Shown here: piece by piece, positions 1 to 7,759 of the stretch | How positions within the stretch are numbered: position 1 is the first letter of the stretch | How the letters are laid out: every line of letters starts with the position of its first letter | From: Levilinea sp. | GTDB taxonomy: Bacteria; Chloroflexota; Anaerolineae; Anaerolineales; Anaerolineaceae | DNA: 64,000 bases | Assembly (NCBI GenBank): GCA_029975215.1 | Contig: JARKPO010000046.1 | Coordinates: forward strand, 124,001-188,000 | Direction: 5' to 3' | The notes under the pieces: generated by a model | The model's database searches: none | Told to the model about the DNA's origin: nothing | What the model saw: only the letters and a program-made list of their open reading frames with translations | Translations under genes and position numbers: made by a program

Positions 1-1909
1 GGTAGAGGACTGTATCCACATCGCTGCTGCCGTCCTTGTAGGTTGTCACCAGGTTGATGTATTTTCCGGAAGGGATGGCATAATGCCCGCCTGTCAGGTT
101 CGAATAGAGATACCCTGACTCCAGTTTTCTGGATTCGGCAAAGGTCTGAACGCCTTTCAGATAGCCTTTAGCGGAGATTTGCGTTTCGAAATAAACGAAT
201 CCTGGGATGTTGATGAGGTCCACTTCGGAGTTGATCGGGCTCTCCACGCGGGAGGTGTCAATCACCTTACCGCTGACCAAAACTCGCACCACGGCCCCTG
301 TCAACGGCAGACCGGTCTGGGCGTCTGTGATCCGAAAGGTGACGCCGGCGCGGTTCATGGCTGCGGCCATGTCCAGATATCGGGCTGCGCTGTTGTCCTG
401 GGCCGCGCCGTAAGGGGCGATGTTCCCCGGCCAGCAGTACGGAGCGCTTCCTGCGTAGCCGGTGGTATTGTAGCCGTTGGTGACGGAAGTGACGGTTGGG
501 TCCACAGCAATATTTAACGGCCGCCCTGCGGCAACCAGATGGTCAGCCAGATCTGCGGGGGTGTTGAACACCGCCGTGCCCCAAACGCGCGCAGCCACTG
601 CGGATACATAGGGCGCAGCCATAGATGTTCCGCTGATGTAATCGGCGTAACGGTCTAACCCGTTAAAGGTCGAACGGTAAAATGGGTAGCTGGTGGGCAG
701 GGTGGAGTAGATACTTTCCCCCGGGGCGATGATTTCAACCCAGCTGCCGTAGTTGGTAAAATTGGCCGCGCAGCGTGTGAAGGTTTCGGTGCTGGGAGTG
801 ATGATATCATCCCCGTTCACGTCCACGGTCACCGAGTTTTGCCGCGCCGCGCCCACCGAAAGCAGCCCTGCCCCCAAGACGGCATCCTTTGCATAGGCTG
901 CGGGGTAAGCGTTCGAGATGAGGGAAGTGCTGCTGTTTCCTGCGGCGGCAACCACCAATTTGCCTTTGGTGTTGATGGCATAATCCAGGGCGTTAAACTG
1001 CAGCGAAGAGGAAGGGCCTCCCAGACTCAGGTTAATGATGCGCGCAGGCGAATCGGCGCAGTGGATGATCCCTTGGGCGATATTGAAGCTGGTTCCAAAG
1101 CCTTGAGCTCCCAACACTTTGACGGCCAGGACTTTGCCGTTGGATAAACCCCACACACCCTGCTGGTTGTTGGCACGCGCGGCGATGATACCGGCCACGT
1201 GGGTGCCGTGACCGTTGTCATCATTGGCAATCTTGTCATCGTTGACATAATCGTAGCCATTCACCGCGCGCCCCTTCAGCTCGGGGTGGTTGACATCCAC
1301 GCCGGTGTCTACCACACACACCATCGGGCTGATTTTCTTATCAGGCCAGGTCAGGTTTGCGCCAATGAGCCAATGCCCCCATAGGTAGAAGGATTCGGGG
1401 TCATTTGGATAGGTTGGAATGGCCAGCGTGCGGCCCCCTTTGCGCACCAGGGTGCGCAGGCTTTTCAGCGTTTCCACCGAGCGCAGCTGTTCCCCTTCGG
1501 GCGTGCGAAAGGGGACTTCGCTCATCTCCGCAATGGGCTGGGCCTCCACATCGGTGGGCAGGGAGTAGATGTAGTTCGGCTCGGCAAAGCGAACGCCGGG
1601 CTGCTGGCTGAGCACGTCGGCCATTGCCAACACATCTGCCTGCACATCAAAGCTCAGCAGGGCTGCGCCCATCGTGACGGCTGCCACCTGGGCTCCGACG
1701 CTATCGGCCAGGGCACTGGCCTGGCTGTGCGAATGGACAGGCGGCAGGTTGACGTCAAACCCCACTACCAATTCGCCGGGTACGAAATCTGCCCCCTGTG
1801 GATTGGGGGGCAGGTCTTGCAGCTGGGGCTGCGCGGAGGCGGGGCCAAGGGGGAACAGGGCCAGGGCCAACAAGGCCGCGGCCAGACTATGAATCAGGCG
1901 TTTGGACAT
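1..1909 (-). CDS. Secreted subtilisin-like serine protease (S8), 3' end cut by window edge
   Basis: The reading frame opens at an ATG (1909) preceded by GGAG and runs to base 1 without a stop, so the C-terminus lies outside the window. The N-terminus (MSKRLIHS, then an Ala/Leu-rich stretch ending ASAQ) is a signal peptide. A propeptide-like segment (residues about 40-120, containing FVPGELVVGF and FAEPNYIYS) precedes the peptidase domain. The catalytic triad is visible: Asp in VVDTGVD (about residue 201), His in NGHGTHVAG, and Ser in ISGTSMAAPYV. The protein should act outside the cell. It is a close paralogue of the next gene (2151-4424), with the same order of propeptide, S8 domain and beta-rich C-terminal region, so this is a tandem duplication. 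Family assignment is certain; substrate is unknown. Confidence 0.93.
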   Translation of the reverse strand, partial: MSKRLIHSLAAALLALALFPLGPASAQPQLQDLPPNPQGADFVPGELVVGFDVNLPPVHSHSQASALADSVGAQVAAVTMGAALLSFDVQADVLAMADVLSQQPGVRFAEPNYIYSLPTDVEAQPIAEMSEVPFRTPEGEQLRSVETLKSLRTLVRKGGRTLAIPTYPNDPESFYLWGHWLIGANLTWPDKKISPMVCVVDTGVDVNHPELKGRAVNGYDYVNDDKIANDDNGHGTHVAGIIAARANNQQGVWGLSNGKVLAVKVLGAQGFGTSFNIAQGIIHCADSPARIINLSLGGPSSSLQFNALDYAINTKGKLVVAAAGNSSTSLISNAYPAAYAKDAVLGAGLLSVGAARQNSVTVDVNGDDIITPSTETFTRCAANFTNYGSWVEIIAPGESIYSTLPTSYPFYRSTFNGLDRYADYISGTSMAAPYVSAVAARVWGTAVFNTPADLADHLVAAGRPLNIAVDPTVTSVTNGYNTTGYAGSAPYCWPGNIAPYGAAQDNSAARYLDMAAAMNRAGVTFRITDAQTGLPLTGAVVRVLVSGKVIDTSRVESPINSEVDLINIPGFVYFETQISAKGYLKGVQTFAESRKLESGYLYSNLTGGHYAIPSGKYINLVTTYKDGSSDVDTVLY

Positions 1910-2043
1910 GGGTTTCTCCTGGGTGTGCGTGTAAATGGCTAAACCAGCCTGTGGGGTTAACGCTGCACGCATTCACCGTTTTGTCAAAGCTGGCGCGGGT
2001 GAATAAAATTTGGATAACAACAATATAAATCATCACAGAATAT

Positions 2044-2077
2044 CTGTAAATACAGTATATTCCTGCCGATTATCGGC
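2044..2077. promoter_or_regulatory. Two adjacent short palindromes between the protease genes
   Basis: CTGTAAATACAG (2044-2055) and GCCGATTATCGGC (2065-2077) are perfect or near-perfect palindromes in the 241-base gap upstream of the first protease. They could be operator sites. The spacing to that gene (about 135 bases) is long, so this is a weak inference. Confidence 0.25.
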
Positions 2078-2095
2078 CGTCCGGAGGAATCAAAT

Positions 2096-2119
2096 CCGGC
2101 TGCCCCGCAGGACAGCCGG
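2096..2119 (-). terminator. Hairpin downstream of the second protease
   Basis: CCGGCTG (2096-2102) pairs with CAGCCGG (2113-2119) just beyond the stop codon of the gene ending at 2151. There is no good T-tract on the minus strand, so termination is possible but not certain. Confidence 0.35.
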
Positions 2120-2150
2120 AATGAGGTTAAGCATGAGGATTGTGAGATGC

Positions 2151-4424
2151 TTAGGGCAGCAGTTCACTGCCGCCGCAAAGGTCATCCGCGATGAACTGGA
2201 CGCCGCTGGCGCTGCTGGTGACCCTTCCGGCGCGCCAAATAGTTTCACCAGAGGCACAGACATCCGCTTTAAGCACGGTATTGATGATTTTGCCGTTGGA
2301 GAAAACGCGCACCACGGGGGCGCCGATGTTCAATACGCTGGTGCCGGCGCTAGCGATGACGTAGTATTCGCCCGGGTAGTAGGGGTTTTTTCCATTGGGT
2401 GTAATGGTAACGGAGGTCACAGGGTAGCCATCCGCAAAGTTATCCCGGTTATAGAATGCGAAGGGGGCTTCATAAAGGTTGCCAACATTCAGCGCCCAAA
2501 CGGTGCCTCCCACCGCAGCAGGCAGGTACAGGTAGGACTCTATGGTTGATCCGGGCCGGTATACAGTGACCACGTTGATGAACTTGCCTGAGGGGATGGC
2601 GAGATAGGTGGAGGCTGTGCTGGAATACATCACGCCAGGGGGAACTGCCGCGCTGGGGTAGATGGTTTGAAACCCTGCCAGATAGCCTTTGGCCGCCGCC
2701 TGAATGCTGAAGCTGGGGCCAGACGGCAGGTTGATGAGGTCCACCACAGGAGAAATCATGGAATCCAGGCGAGATATATCCAACACCTTGCCGCCAAGCG
2801 TCGCTCGGATCACGGCGCCGGTGAGCGGCAGAGCGGTTTGGGCATCCATGACATTAAAGCTGATGCCGCTGCGCCCCATCGCCAGGGAGGCATCCACATA
2901 GCGGGCGTTGGTCATATTCTGGGCAGCGCCGTAAGGTGCGGTAGCGTTGGGCCAGCAGTAGGGCGATGTGCCAGCATAACCGGCAGCGTCAAACCCCAAT
3001 GTTGCGTTGCTGACCGAAGGATCGACGGCAAAGTTGAGTAAGCGGCCGTTATTCACCAGGTGAGTTTCCAGATCCCCCGTAGAATAGCCGGGGAACAGGC
3101 TCCACACGCGCGCGGCGATCGCCGCCACATAGGGGGAGGCCATGGAGGTGCCGCTCATGGAATCCGCGCCGGGGAATAAACCAAAGCGGTAATTTTGATA
3201 GAAGGGGTAACTGAGCGGCAGGGTGGAGTAGATATTATCCCCTGGCGCTACCAGCTCGACCCAATTGCCGTAATTGCTAAAGCTGGCCGCGCAATATTCA
3301 AAGGTCTCTGAACCGGCGACGATGGCGTCATTTCCATTGGTGTCCACCGTCACCGGATTCTGCTGGGCGGCGGCCACAGAAACAAGGCCGTAACCAATGA
3401 GGGCATCTTTGGCATACGCGGCAGGGAAAGCAGAGAAGGTATCGGAAGTGGACGAATTCCCCGCGGCGGCGGCCACGAACTTATTTTTCGTGTTGATGGC
3501 GTAATCCAGGGCGTTGTAGGTGGCTGTGCTGGCTGAGCCTCCCAGGCTCATGTTGATCACGCGGGCAGGGGAGTTGGCGCAGTAGGTGATGCCCAGGGCG
3601 ATGTTGAAGTTGGTGCCCCGGCCCTGCGCTCCCAGCACCTTGACAGCGATGACTTTGCCGTTGGAAATGCCCCAAATATCGCGGCCGTTGTTGGCGCGGG
3701 CGGCGATGATGCCCGCCACGTGCGTACCGTGGCCGTTGTCGTCATTGGGGATTTTGTCGTTGTTGACGAAGTCAAAGCCGTTGATCACGCGGCCTTTTAA
3801 GTCGGGGTGGTTGGCATCCACGCCGGTGTCAATGACGCACACCGTGGGGGAAACCTTCTTCTCAGGCCAAATGATATGGGCGCCGACCTTCCAATGGCCC
3901 CATTGTGCATAGGACAAGAGATCGGATGGGTAAGTGGGAATGGCGAGGGTCTTACCGCCCTTGCGAACCAGGGTGCGCAGGCTCTTCAGCTCCGACACGT
4001 CGCGCAGGACGGTGCCGTCTTCGCTTTCAAAGGGGATTTCCCGCAGTTCTTCGATGGGGTTGGAGGCAACGGGTTCGGGCAGGCTGAAGATGTAGTTCGG
4101 CTCGGCGAAGACCACGCCCGGCTGAGACTGCACCTCCTGGGCCAGGGCGGCCACATCGGCGCTTTCATCAAAACTGAGCAGGGCCATGCCCGCGCCGGTG
4201 GAGACCACCTGGGCGCCGATCTGCCCGGCCAGGGCGCTGGCCTGGGCGTCGGTGTCGGCGGCGGGCAGGTTCTTATCAAAACCGATGACCAACTCGCCGG
4301 GGACAAAATCACCCGCGGCCGGCAGGTCTTCCTGCAGCGCGGGTTGGGCCGCCGCGGGGGAGAGGGGAACGAGAGCCAAGGCGAGCATGGCGATAATCCA
4401 ACTGTGCAAAAGGCGTGTGCGCAT
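2151..4424 (-). CDS. Secreted subtilisin-like serine protease (S8)
   Basis: Complete 757-residue precursor. Residues 1-27 are a signal peptide (MRTRLLHS, hydrophobic core, ending PAAAQ). Residues 40-118 are a propeptide of the type that shields the active site (FVPGELVIGF, FAEPNYIFS). The peptidase domain carries Asp199 (VIDTGVD), His232 (GHGTHVAG) and Ser427 (SGTSMASPY), the complete S8 triad. Residues about 500-757 form a beta-rich tail with a carboxypeptidase-regulatory-like segment (LTGAVIRATLGGKVLD), probably for substrate or surface binding. The start ATG follows AGGAGG. It lies 241 bases upstream of its paralogue and probably has its own promoter in the AT-rich stretch near 4500-4550. 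It is expected to degrade extracellular protein, as in heterotrophic Anaerolineae; exact substrate unknown. Confidence 0.95.
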   Translation of the reverse strand: MRTRLLHSWIIAMLALALVPLSPAAAQPALQEDLPAAGDFVPGELVIGFDKNLPAADTDAQASALAGQIGAQVVSTGAGMALLSFDESADVAALAQEVQSQPGVVFAEPNYIFSLPEPVASNPIEELREIPFESEDGTVLRDVSELKSLRTLVRKGGKTLAIPTYPSDLLSYAQWGHWKVGAHIIWPEKKVSPTVCVIDTGVDANHPDLKGRVINGFDFVNNDKIPNDDNGHGTHVAGIIAARANNGRDIWGISNGKVIAVKVLGAQGRGTNFNIALGITYCANSPARVINMSLGGSASTATYNALDYAINTKNKFVAAAAGNSSTSDTFSAFPAAYAKDALIGYGLVSVAAAQQNPVTVDTNGNDAIVAGSETFEYCAASFSNYGNWVELVAPGDNIYSTLPLSYPFYQNYRFGLFPGADSMSGTSMASPYVAAIAARVWSLFPGYSTGDLETHLVNNGRLLNFAVDPSVSNATLGFDAAGYAGTSPYCWPNATAPYGAAQNMTNARYVDASLAMGRSGISFNVMDAQTALPLTGAVIRATLGGKVLDISRLDSMISPVVDLINLPSGPSFSIQAAAKGYLAGFQTIYPSAAVPPGVMYSSTASTYLAIPSGKFINVVTVYRPGSTIESYLYLPAAVGGTVWALNVGNLYEAPFAFYNRDNFADGYPVTSVTITPNGKNPYYPGEYYVIASAGTSVLNIGAPVVRVFSNGKIINTVLKADVCASGETIWRAGRVTSSASGVQFIADDLCGGSELLP

Positions 4425-4649
4425 GATTTCCTCCTAATAGGTTATGGTCTGGTGAACGGATCGGGTGGTACGGGTTTGGCAGCTCTCCTCCCTGAAATAT
4501 ATAAGATAATATTGGTATAATTTATCATAAAAAAATCTCAAAATCAAGCAGCAAGTTTACAAAGTACAGCCCTTTCCGGTGGCGGCTGAATATGGGCCAA
4601 TCGCTTGACAATCCGCCGCCACCTGGGATAAAATACACCCACTTCACCT

Positions 4650-4722
4650 GCCGAGATAGCTCAGTTGGTAGAGCACGCGACTGAAAATTGCGGTGTCCAC
4701 AGTTCGATCCTGTGTCTCGGCA
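4650..4722 (+). tRNA. tRNA-Phe (anticodon GAA)
   Basis: Full cloverleaf: acceptor GCCGAGA/TCTCGGC (4650-4656 with 4715-4721), D arm GCTC/GAGC, anticodon stem CGCGA/TTGCG with one G-U pair, anticodon GAA at 4683-4685, T arm CACAG/CTGTG with TTCGATC loop, discriminator A at 4722. The 3' CCA is not encoded. Confidence 0.97.
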
Positions 4723-4730
4723 CACCCAAA

Positions 4731-4760
4731 AACACCCCAAAACGGGTGTTTTTTGCTTTT
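4731..4760 (+). terminator. Rho-independent terminator after tRNA-Phe
   Basis: AACACCC (4731-4737) pairs with GGGTGTT (4744-4750) around a short loop and is followed by a T-rich tract. Confidence 0.75.
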
Positions 4761-4789
4761 AAGGGGTCTTTTTGCGGTTTTTTCTCTGT

Positions 4790-4803
4790 TACAATCGGAT
4801 TTA
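4790..4803 (+). promoter_or_regulatory. -10 box for a probably leaderless transcript
   Basis: TACAAT at 4790-4795 is followed by only 7 bases before the ATG at 4803, so transcription would start at or next to the start codon. No ribosome binding site is present and no convincing -35 is seen. Confidence 0.5.
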
Positions 4804-6188
4804 TGAAACGTTGGATGGGTTGGTTGAGCCTGGCGTGTGTGCTGGTGGGGCTGGGGCTGCTGTACGCAGGCAGCCTGCGGCCGGTGCGCCTGACGCTGGA
4901 TGGACAGCCGTTAACCGTGCGCTCGCGGGCGCTGACGGCAGGCGGGGTGCTGCGTGGGGCGGGGCTGACCCTGCGCGCCGAAGACCGCCTGACCCCGCCG
5001 CCGCAGGCCTGGCTGGGCTGGCAGGGGCAGCTGCGGTTGGAGCGCGCCAGTTGGGTGCAGGTGTGGTCTGAGCAAGGGGGGCCCCCAGGGGGGTTCTGGA
5101 GCGTGGAGCGGCGGCCCGGCAATTTGCTGCTGCAGGCAGGGGTGAAGCTGTACCCTGGCGACGTTTTGCGCTGGAACGGCCGGGTGTGGGATGCGGGCGC
5201 ACCGCTGCCGCCGGCCCCCAGCTATTTTTTGCAGGTGACCCCTGCGCACCGCTTTGTATTGGTGGAAAACGGGCGCGCCCAAACCCTGGCGGCGGGCGGG
5301 GCCACGTTGGGGGCGGGGTTGTGGGGGCTGGGGCGGCCTGTGACCCCAGGGGATTGGGCTTCGCTGCCCCTGGAAAGCGCCTTGCCCGCGGTCAGCGCCG
5401 TCACGGTGCGGCGGGCGGTCCCGGTGACCATCCGCGTGGGCGAAAAGACGGTGGAGGCACTCAGTGCGGCGGGCACGGTGGGCGAGGCTCTGGCGCAGGC
5501 TGGGGTGGCCCTTCAGGGGCTGGATTATGCCGTGCCCGCGGAGGACGCGCCCCTGCCAGCGGATGGAAACATCCGTGTGGTGCGGGTGCGCGAAGAAATT
5601 GTGCTGACGCAAAGCTCGCTGCCTTTTGAGAGCGAATACGTGCCGGATCCCGACCTGGAGCTGGATCAGCGGCGGGTGGTGGAGGCCGGGCAGTATGGGG
5701 TGGCCGTCACCCGCCAGCGGGTGCGCTTTGAAGATGGGCAGGAGGTTTCGCGTCAGGAGGAGCAGACCTGGACGGCGGCCGAGCCTGTGACGCAGAAAGT
5801 GGGCTACGGCACCAAGGTGGTGGTGCGCACCGTGCAGACCGAGGCAGGTACGCTGGAATATTGGCGGGCGGTGACAGTGTACGCCACGTCTTACTCGCCT
5901 TGCGGCCTGGGGAATGTGACCAAATGCTATTACGGCACCTCGTTGGGGTTGAAGGTGCAGCGCGGGGTGATTGGCGTGACCAATAAATGGTACCGCTGGA
6001 TGGCCGGGCAGAGTGTGTATGTCCCTGGCTACGGCAAGGCGGTCATCGCCGATATCGGCGCGGGCATTCCCGGCCGCTATTGGATTGACCTGGGTTTCAC
6101 CGACGCGGATTTGGAACTATGGCATCAGGATGTGATATTGTATTTCCTCACGCCGGTTCCGGATCAGATCCCTTACATTTTGCCCTGA
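4803..6188 (+). CDS. YabE-like cell-wall protein with DUF348, G5 and 3D domains
   Basis: 461 residues. Residues 5-25 are a membrane anchor. Two DUF348 ubiquitin-like units lie at about 28-68 and 195-245, a G5 domain at about 262-340 and a C-terminal 3D domain at about 357-450 (YATSYSPCG, IADIGAG, WIDLGF; the Asp residues that name the domain are present). Proteins of this build (YabE, Rpf-related) bind or remodel peptidoglycan outside the membrane; the 3D domain is a double-psi barrel like that of lytic transglycosylases. An in-frame reading begins further upstream inside the tRNA, but the ATG at 4803 directly after the -10 box and before the hydrophobic anchor is the sensible start. The next gene is rsmA; yabE and ksgA are also neighbours in Bacillus. 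Catalytic activity is inferred from the family only. Confidence 0.88.
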   Translation: MKRWMGWLSLACVLVGLGLLYAGSLRPVRLTLDGQPLTVRSRALTAGGVLRGAGLTLRAEDRLTPPPQAWLGWQGQLRLERASWVQVWSEQGGPPGGFWSVERRPGNLLLQAGVKLYPGDVLRWNGRVWDAGAPLPPAPSYFLQVTPAHRFVLVENGRAQTLAAGGATLGAGLWGLGRPVTPGDWASLPLESALPAVSAVTVRRAVPVTIRVGEKTVEALSAAGTVGEALAQAGVALQGLDYAVPAEDAPLPADGNIRVVRVREEIVLTQSSLPFESEYVPDPDLELDQRRVVEAGQYGVAVTRQRVRFEDGQEVSRQEEQTWTAAEPVTQKVGYGTKVVVRTVQTEAGTLEYWRAVTVYATSYSPCGLGNVTKCYYGTSLGLKVQRGVIGVTNKWYRWMAGQSVYVPGYGKAVIADIGAGIPGRYWIDLGFTDADLELWHQDVILYFLTPVPDQIPYILP

Positions 6189-6208
6189 AAGAACGGTATC
6201 CTGTGTCC

Positions 6209-7051
6209 ATGCATGACCTTCCCCCTCTCGAAGTCGCTCGTTTGCTGCGCGCCCACCAACTTACTGCCAAGAAGGGCCTGGGGCAAAATTTCCTGATCGA
6301 TTCCACGGCTTTGGAACGGATTGTGGCCGCGGCGGAGATCCCGCCGGAAGCCGAGGTGCTGGAGATCGGTCCTGGGCTGGGCAGCCTGACCCGCTATCTG
6401 GCCCGGGCAGCGCGGCAGGTGGTGGCGGTGGAGTTGGATACGGCCCTTATTCCGGTGCTGCATGAGGTGCTGGCGGGGCAGGAGAATGTGCGCGTGGTGC
6501 AGGGGGATATTTTGGAGCAGGACCCGGCGGCGCTCATGTCGGCGGGCGGCTATTGGGTGGTGGCCAACATTCCCTATTACATCACCTCGGCGGTGTTCCG
6601 CCATTTGCTAGAGGCGCGGGTGCGGCCCTGCCGCATGGTGCTGACGGTGCAGCGCGAGGTGGCGGAGCGCATCTGCGCCGCGCCGGGGGATATGAGCCTG
6701 CTGGCGCTGTCGGTGCAGGTATACGGGCAGCCGCGGGTGGCCGCGCGCATCCCGGCGGGGGCTTTTTACCCGCCGCCCAAGGTGGATTCGGCGGCGGTGC
6801 GGGTGGATTTGGGGGCCGAGCCGCGCATCCCTGCGGAGCAGCTGGAGGATTTCTTCCGGCTGGCCAAGGCGGGTTTCAGCCAAAAGCGTAAGACGCTGCG
6901 TAATTCGCTCAGCGGGGGGCTGGGGTGGGAGGCGGCGCGGGCCGAGGAGCTGCTGCGCGCGGCGGGGGTGGACCCCATGCGCCGGGCGGAGACGCTTTCG
7001 CTGGAGGAGTGGGGCACGCTGACGGCGGTGTACCGGCAGAACAGGGGGTAG
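6209..7051 (+). CDS. rsmA: 16S rRNA (adenine(1518)-N6/adenine(1519)-N6)-dimethyltransferase RsmA
   Basis: 280 residues from the ATG at 6209, 20 bases after the previous stop. It dimethylates the two adjacent adenines in helix 45 of 16S rRNA during small-subunit assembly, using S-adenosylmethionine. The SAM-binding motif EIGPGLGS (about residues 52-59) and the catalytic NIPYYITS motif (about 120-127) are present, as is KKGLGQNFL near the N-terminus. The frame is open back to 6119 inside the upstream gene, but that would add 30 non-conserved residues; the family begins close to the chosen ATG. Probably cotranscribed with the YabE-like gene. Confidence 0.96.
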   Translation: MHDLPPLEVARLLRAHQLTAKKGLGQNFLIDSTALERIVAAAEIPPEAEVLEIGPGLGSLTRYLARAARQVVAVELDTALIPVLHEVLAGQENVRVVQGDILEQDPAALMSAGGYWVVANIPYYITSAVFRHLLEARVRPCRMVLTVQREVAERICAAPGDMSLLALSVQVYGQPRVAARIPAGAFYPPPKVDSAAVRVDLGAEPRIPAEQLEDFFRLAKAGFSQKRKTLRNSLSGGLGWEAARAEELLRAAGVDPMRRAETLSLEEWGTLTAVYRQNRG

Positions 7052-7084
7052 GGGTGCGTATGTGCCCTTTCCCACAATGGGTTT

Positions 7085-7258
7085 GAACCGCGAAGGCGCT
7101 AAGGACGCGATGTAGGGGCACGGGCGTTTTTGGCCCGTGCCCTGTCACTCAAAATGCGAGGGTACACCCTCAAAATGCGAGGTTTTACCCTCGAAGTGAG
7201 AACCGCCAAGACGCCAAGGGCGCGATGTAGGGGCACGGGCGATTTTGGCCCGTGCCCT
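7085..7258. repeat. Two copies of a dispersed palindromic repeat plus short tandem repeats
   Basis: Copy A (7085-7143) and copy B (7200-7258) are about 59 bases each and differ at only a few positions. Each has a module of the type gaaccgccaagacgccaag followed by a 10-bp hairpin (GGGCACGGGC paired with GCCCGTGCCC). Between them are two near-identical 21-base units beginning near 7148 and 7169 (shared core CTCAAAATGCGAGG). The same module occurs inverted at 18724-18766. No coding function is apparent in this gap between rsmA and the tRNAs. Confidence 0.8.
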
Positions 7259-7285
7259 CTCACCTCGATGGTGAACCCGTGAATC

Positions 7286-7314
7286 AAAAAAACGAGCCTT
7301 CCTGGCCCGTTTTT
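7286..7314 (-). terminator. Terminator hairpin, outer duplicated copy
   Basis: AACGAGCC (7291-7298) pairs with GGCCCGTT (7304-7311) with one mismatch. It is flanked by A and T tracts, so it can work in both directions (after rsmA on plus, after the tRNAs on minus). Confidence 0.6.
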
Positions 7315-7373
7315 GGTCTGACGCTGAGGCGACGACGGGATTTGCAGGCACCTCGATGGTGAACCCGTGAATC

Positions 7374-7402
7374 AAAAAAACGAGCCTTCCTGGCCCGTTT
7401 TT
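7374..7402 (-). terminator. Terminator hairpin directly after tRNA-Cys
   Basis: Second copy of the same hairpin, 88 bases away, placed just after the 3' end of tRNA-Cys on the minus strand with a run of seven T. Confidence 0.7.
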
Positions 7403-7414
7403 GGTCTGACGCTG

Positions 7415-7485
7415 AGGCGACGACGGGATTTGAACCCGTGATCAGGGTTTTGCAGACCCTTGCCTTGCCACTTGGCCACGTCGCC
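7415..7485 (-). tRNA. tRNA-Cys (anticodon GCA)
   Basis: Minus-strand cloverleaf: acceptor GGCGACG/CGTCGCC, anticodon stem AGGGT/ACCCT with GCA in the loop, T arm ACGGG/CCCGT with loop TTCAAAT, discriminator T. CCA is not encoded. Its 3' end is duplicated downstream. Confidence 0.95.
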
Positions 7486-7527
7486 TGGGAAAATTACAAG
7501 CAACTCATCGTTGCTTGTAAGAATGAG

Positions 7528-7600
7528 AGCGGGCGATGGGACTCGAACCCACGACCTTCTCCTTGGCAAGGAGACATTCTACCAACTGAACCACGCCCGC
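7528..7600 (-). tRNA. tRNA-Gly (anticodon GCC)
   Basis: Minus-strand cloverleaf: acceptor GCGGGCG/CGCCCGC, anticodon GCC (complement of 7565-7567), T loop TTCGAGT, discriminator T. It lies 42 bases upstream of tRNA-Cys on the same strand and is probably cotranscribed with it. Confidence 0.96.
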
Positions 7601-7723
7601 AAGAACTATTGAATTACTTACAGGCCAAAGTATAGCATCCTTCGCGCAAATCGTCAACCCTCTAACCCTGAAAAATATTTCACTGCGGGAACGTTTCCCG
7701 CCTGCCCTGCGTCGGAAAAAGGG

Positions 7724-7729
7724 TACAAT
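7724..7729 (+). promoter_or_regulatory. Candidate -10 box (TACAAT) for the lipoprotein gene
   Basis: TACAAT lies 30 bases before the start codon at 7760. The same hexamer precedes several other genes in the window. No clear -35. Confidence 0.4.
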
Positions 7730-7759
7730 TCCTTTTGTTTGTTCATAGGAGCCTCAAGT

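Larger units (their letters stand above)
7261..7432. repeat. Tandem 84-base direct repeat containing the 3' end of tRNA-Cys and its terminator
   Basis: Bases 7261-7344 and 7349-7432 are identical over 84 bases (period 88). Each copy holds the last 18 or so bases of the tRNA-Cys gene (minus strand), the bases after it and a hairpin terminator. Only the second copy is joined to the rest of the tRNA. This is either a simple duplication or the scar of an element that used the tRNA 3' end as attachment site. Confidence 0.9.

Noticed and set aside
4665-4802. Longer N-terminus for the YabE-like protein starting inside tRNA-Phe
   Set aside because: It would overlap the tRNA and its terminator, and the -10 box lies inside it.
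6119-6208. Longer N-terminus for RsmA
   Set aside because: Overlaps the preceding gene by 70 bases and adds residues absent from the family.
7148-7189. Two 21-base tandem units that might be taken for CRISPR repeats
   Set aside because: Only two copies, no spacers of regular size, no cas genes in the window.
7099-7375. Small minus-strand frames in the repeat region
   Set aside because: They are made of repeat DNA, are partly the same frame twice, and have no ribosome binding site or conservation signal.
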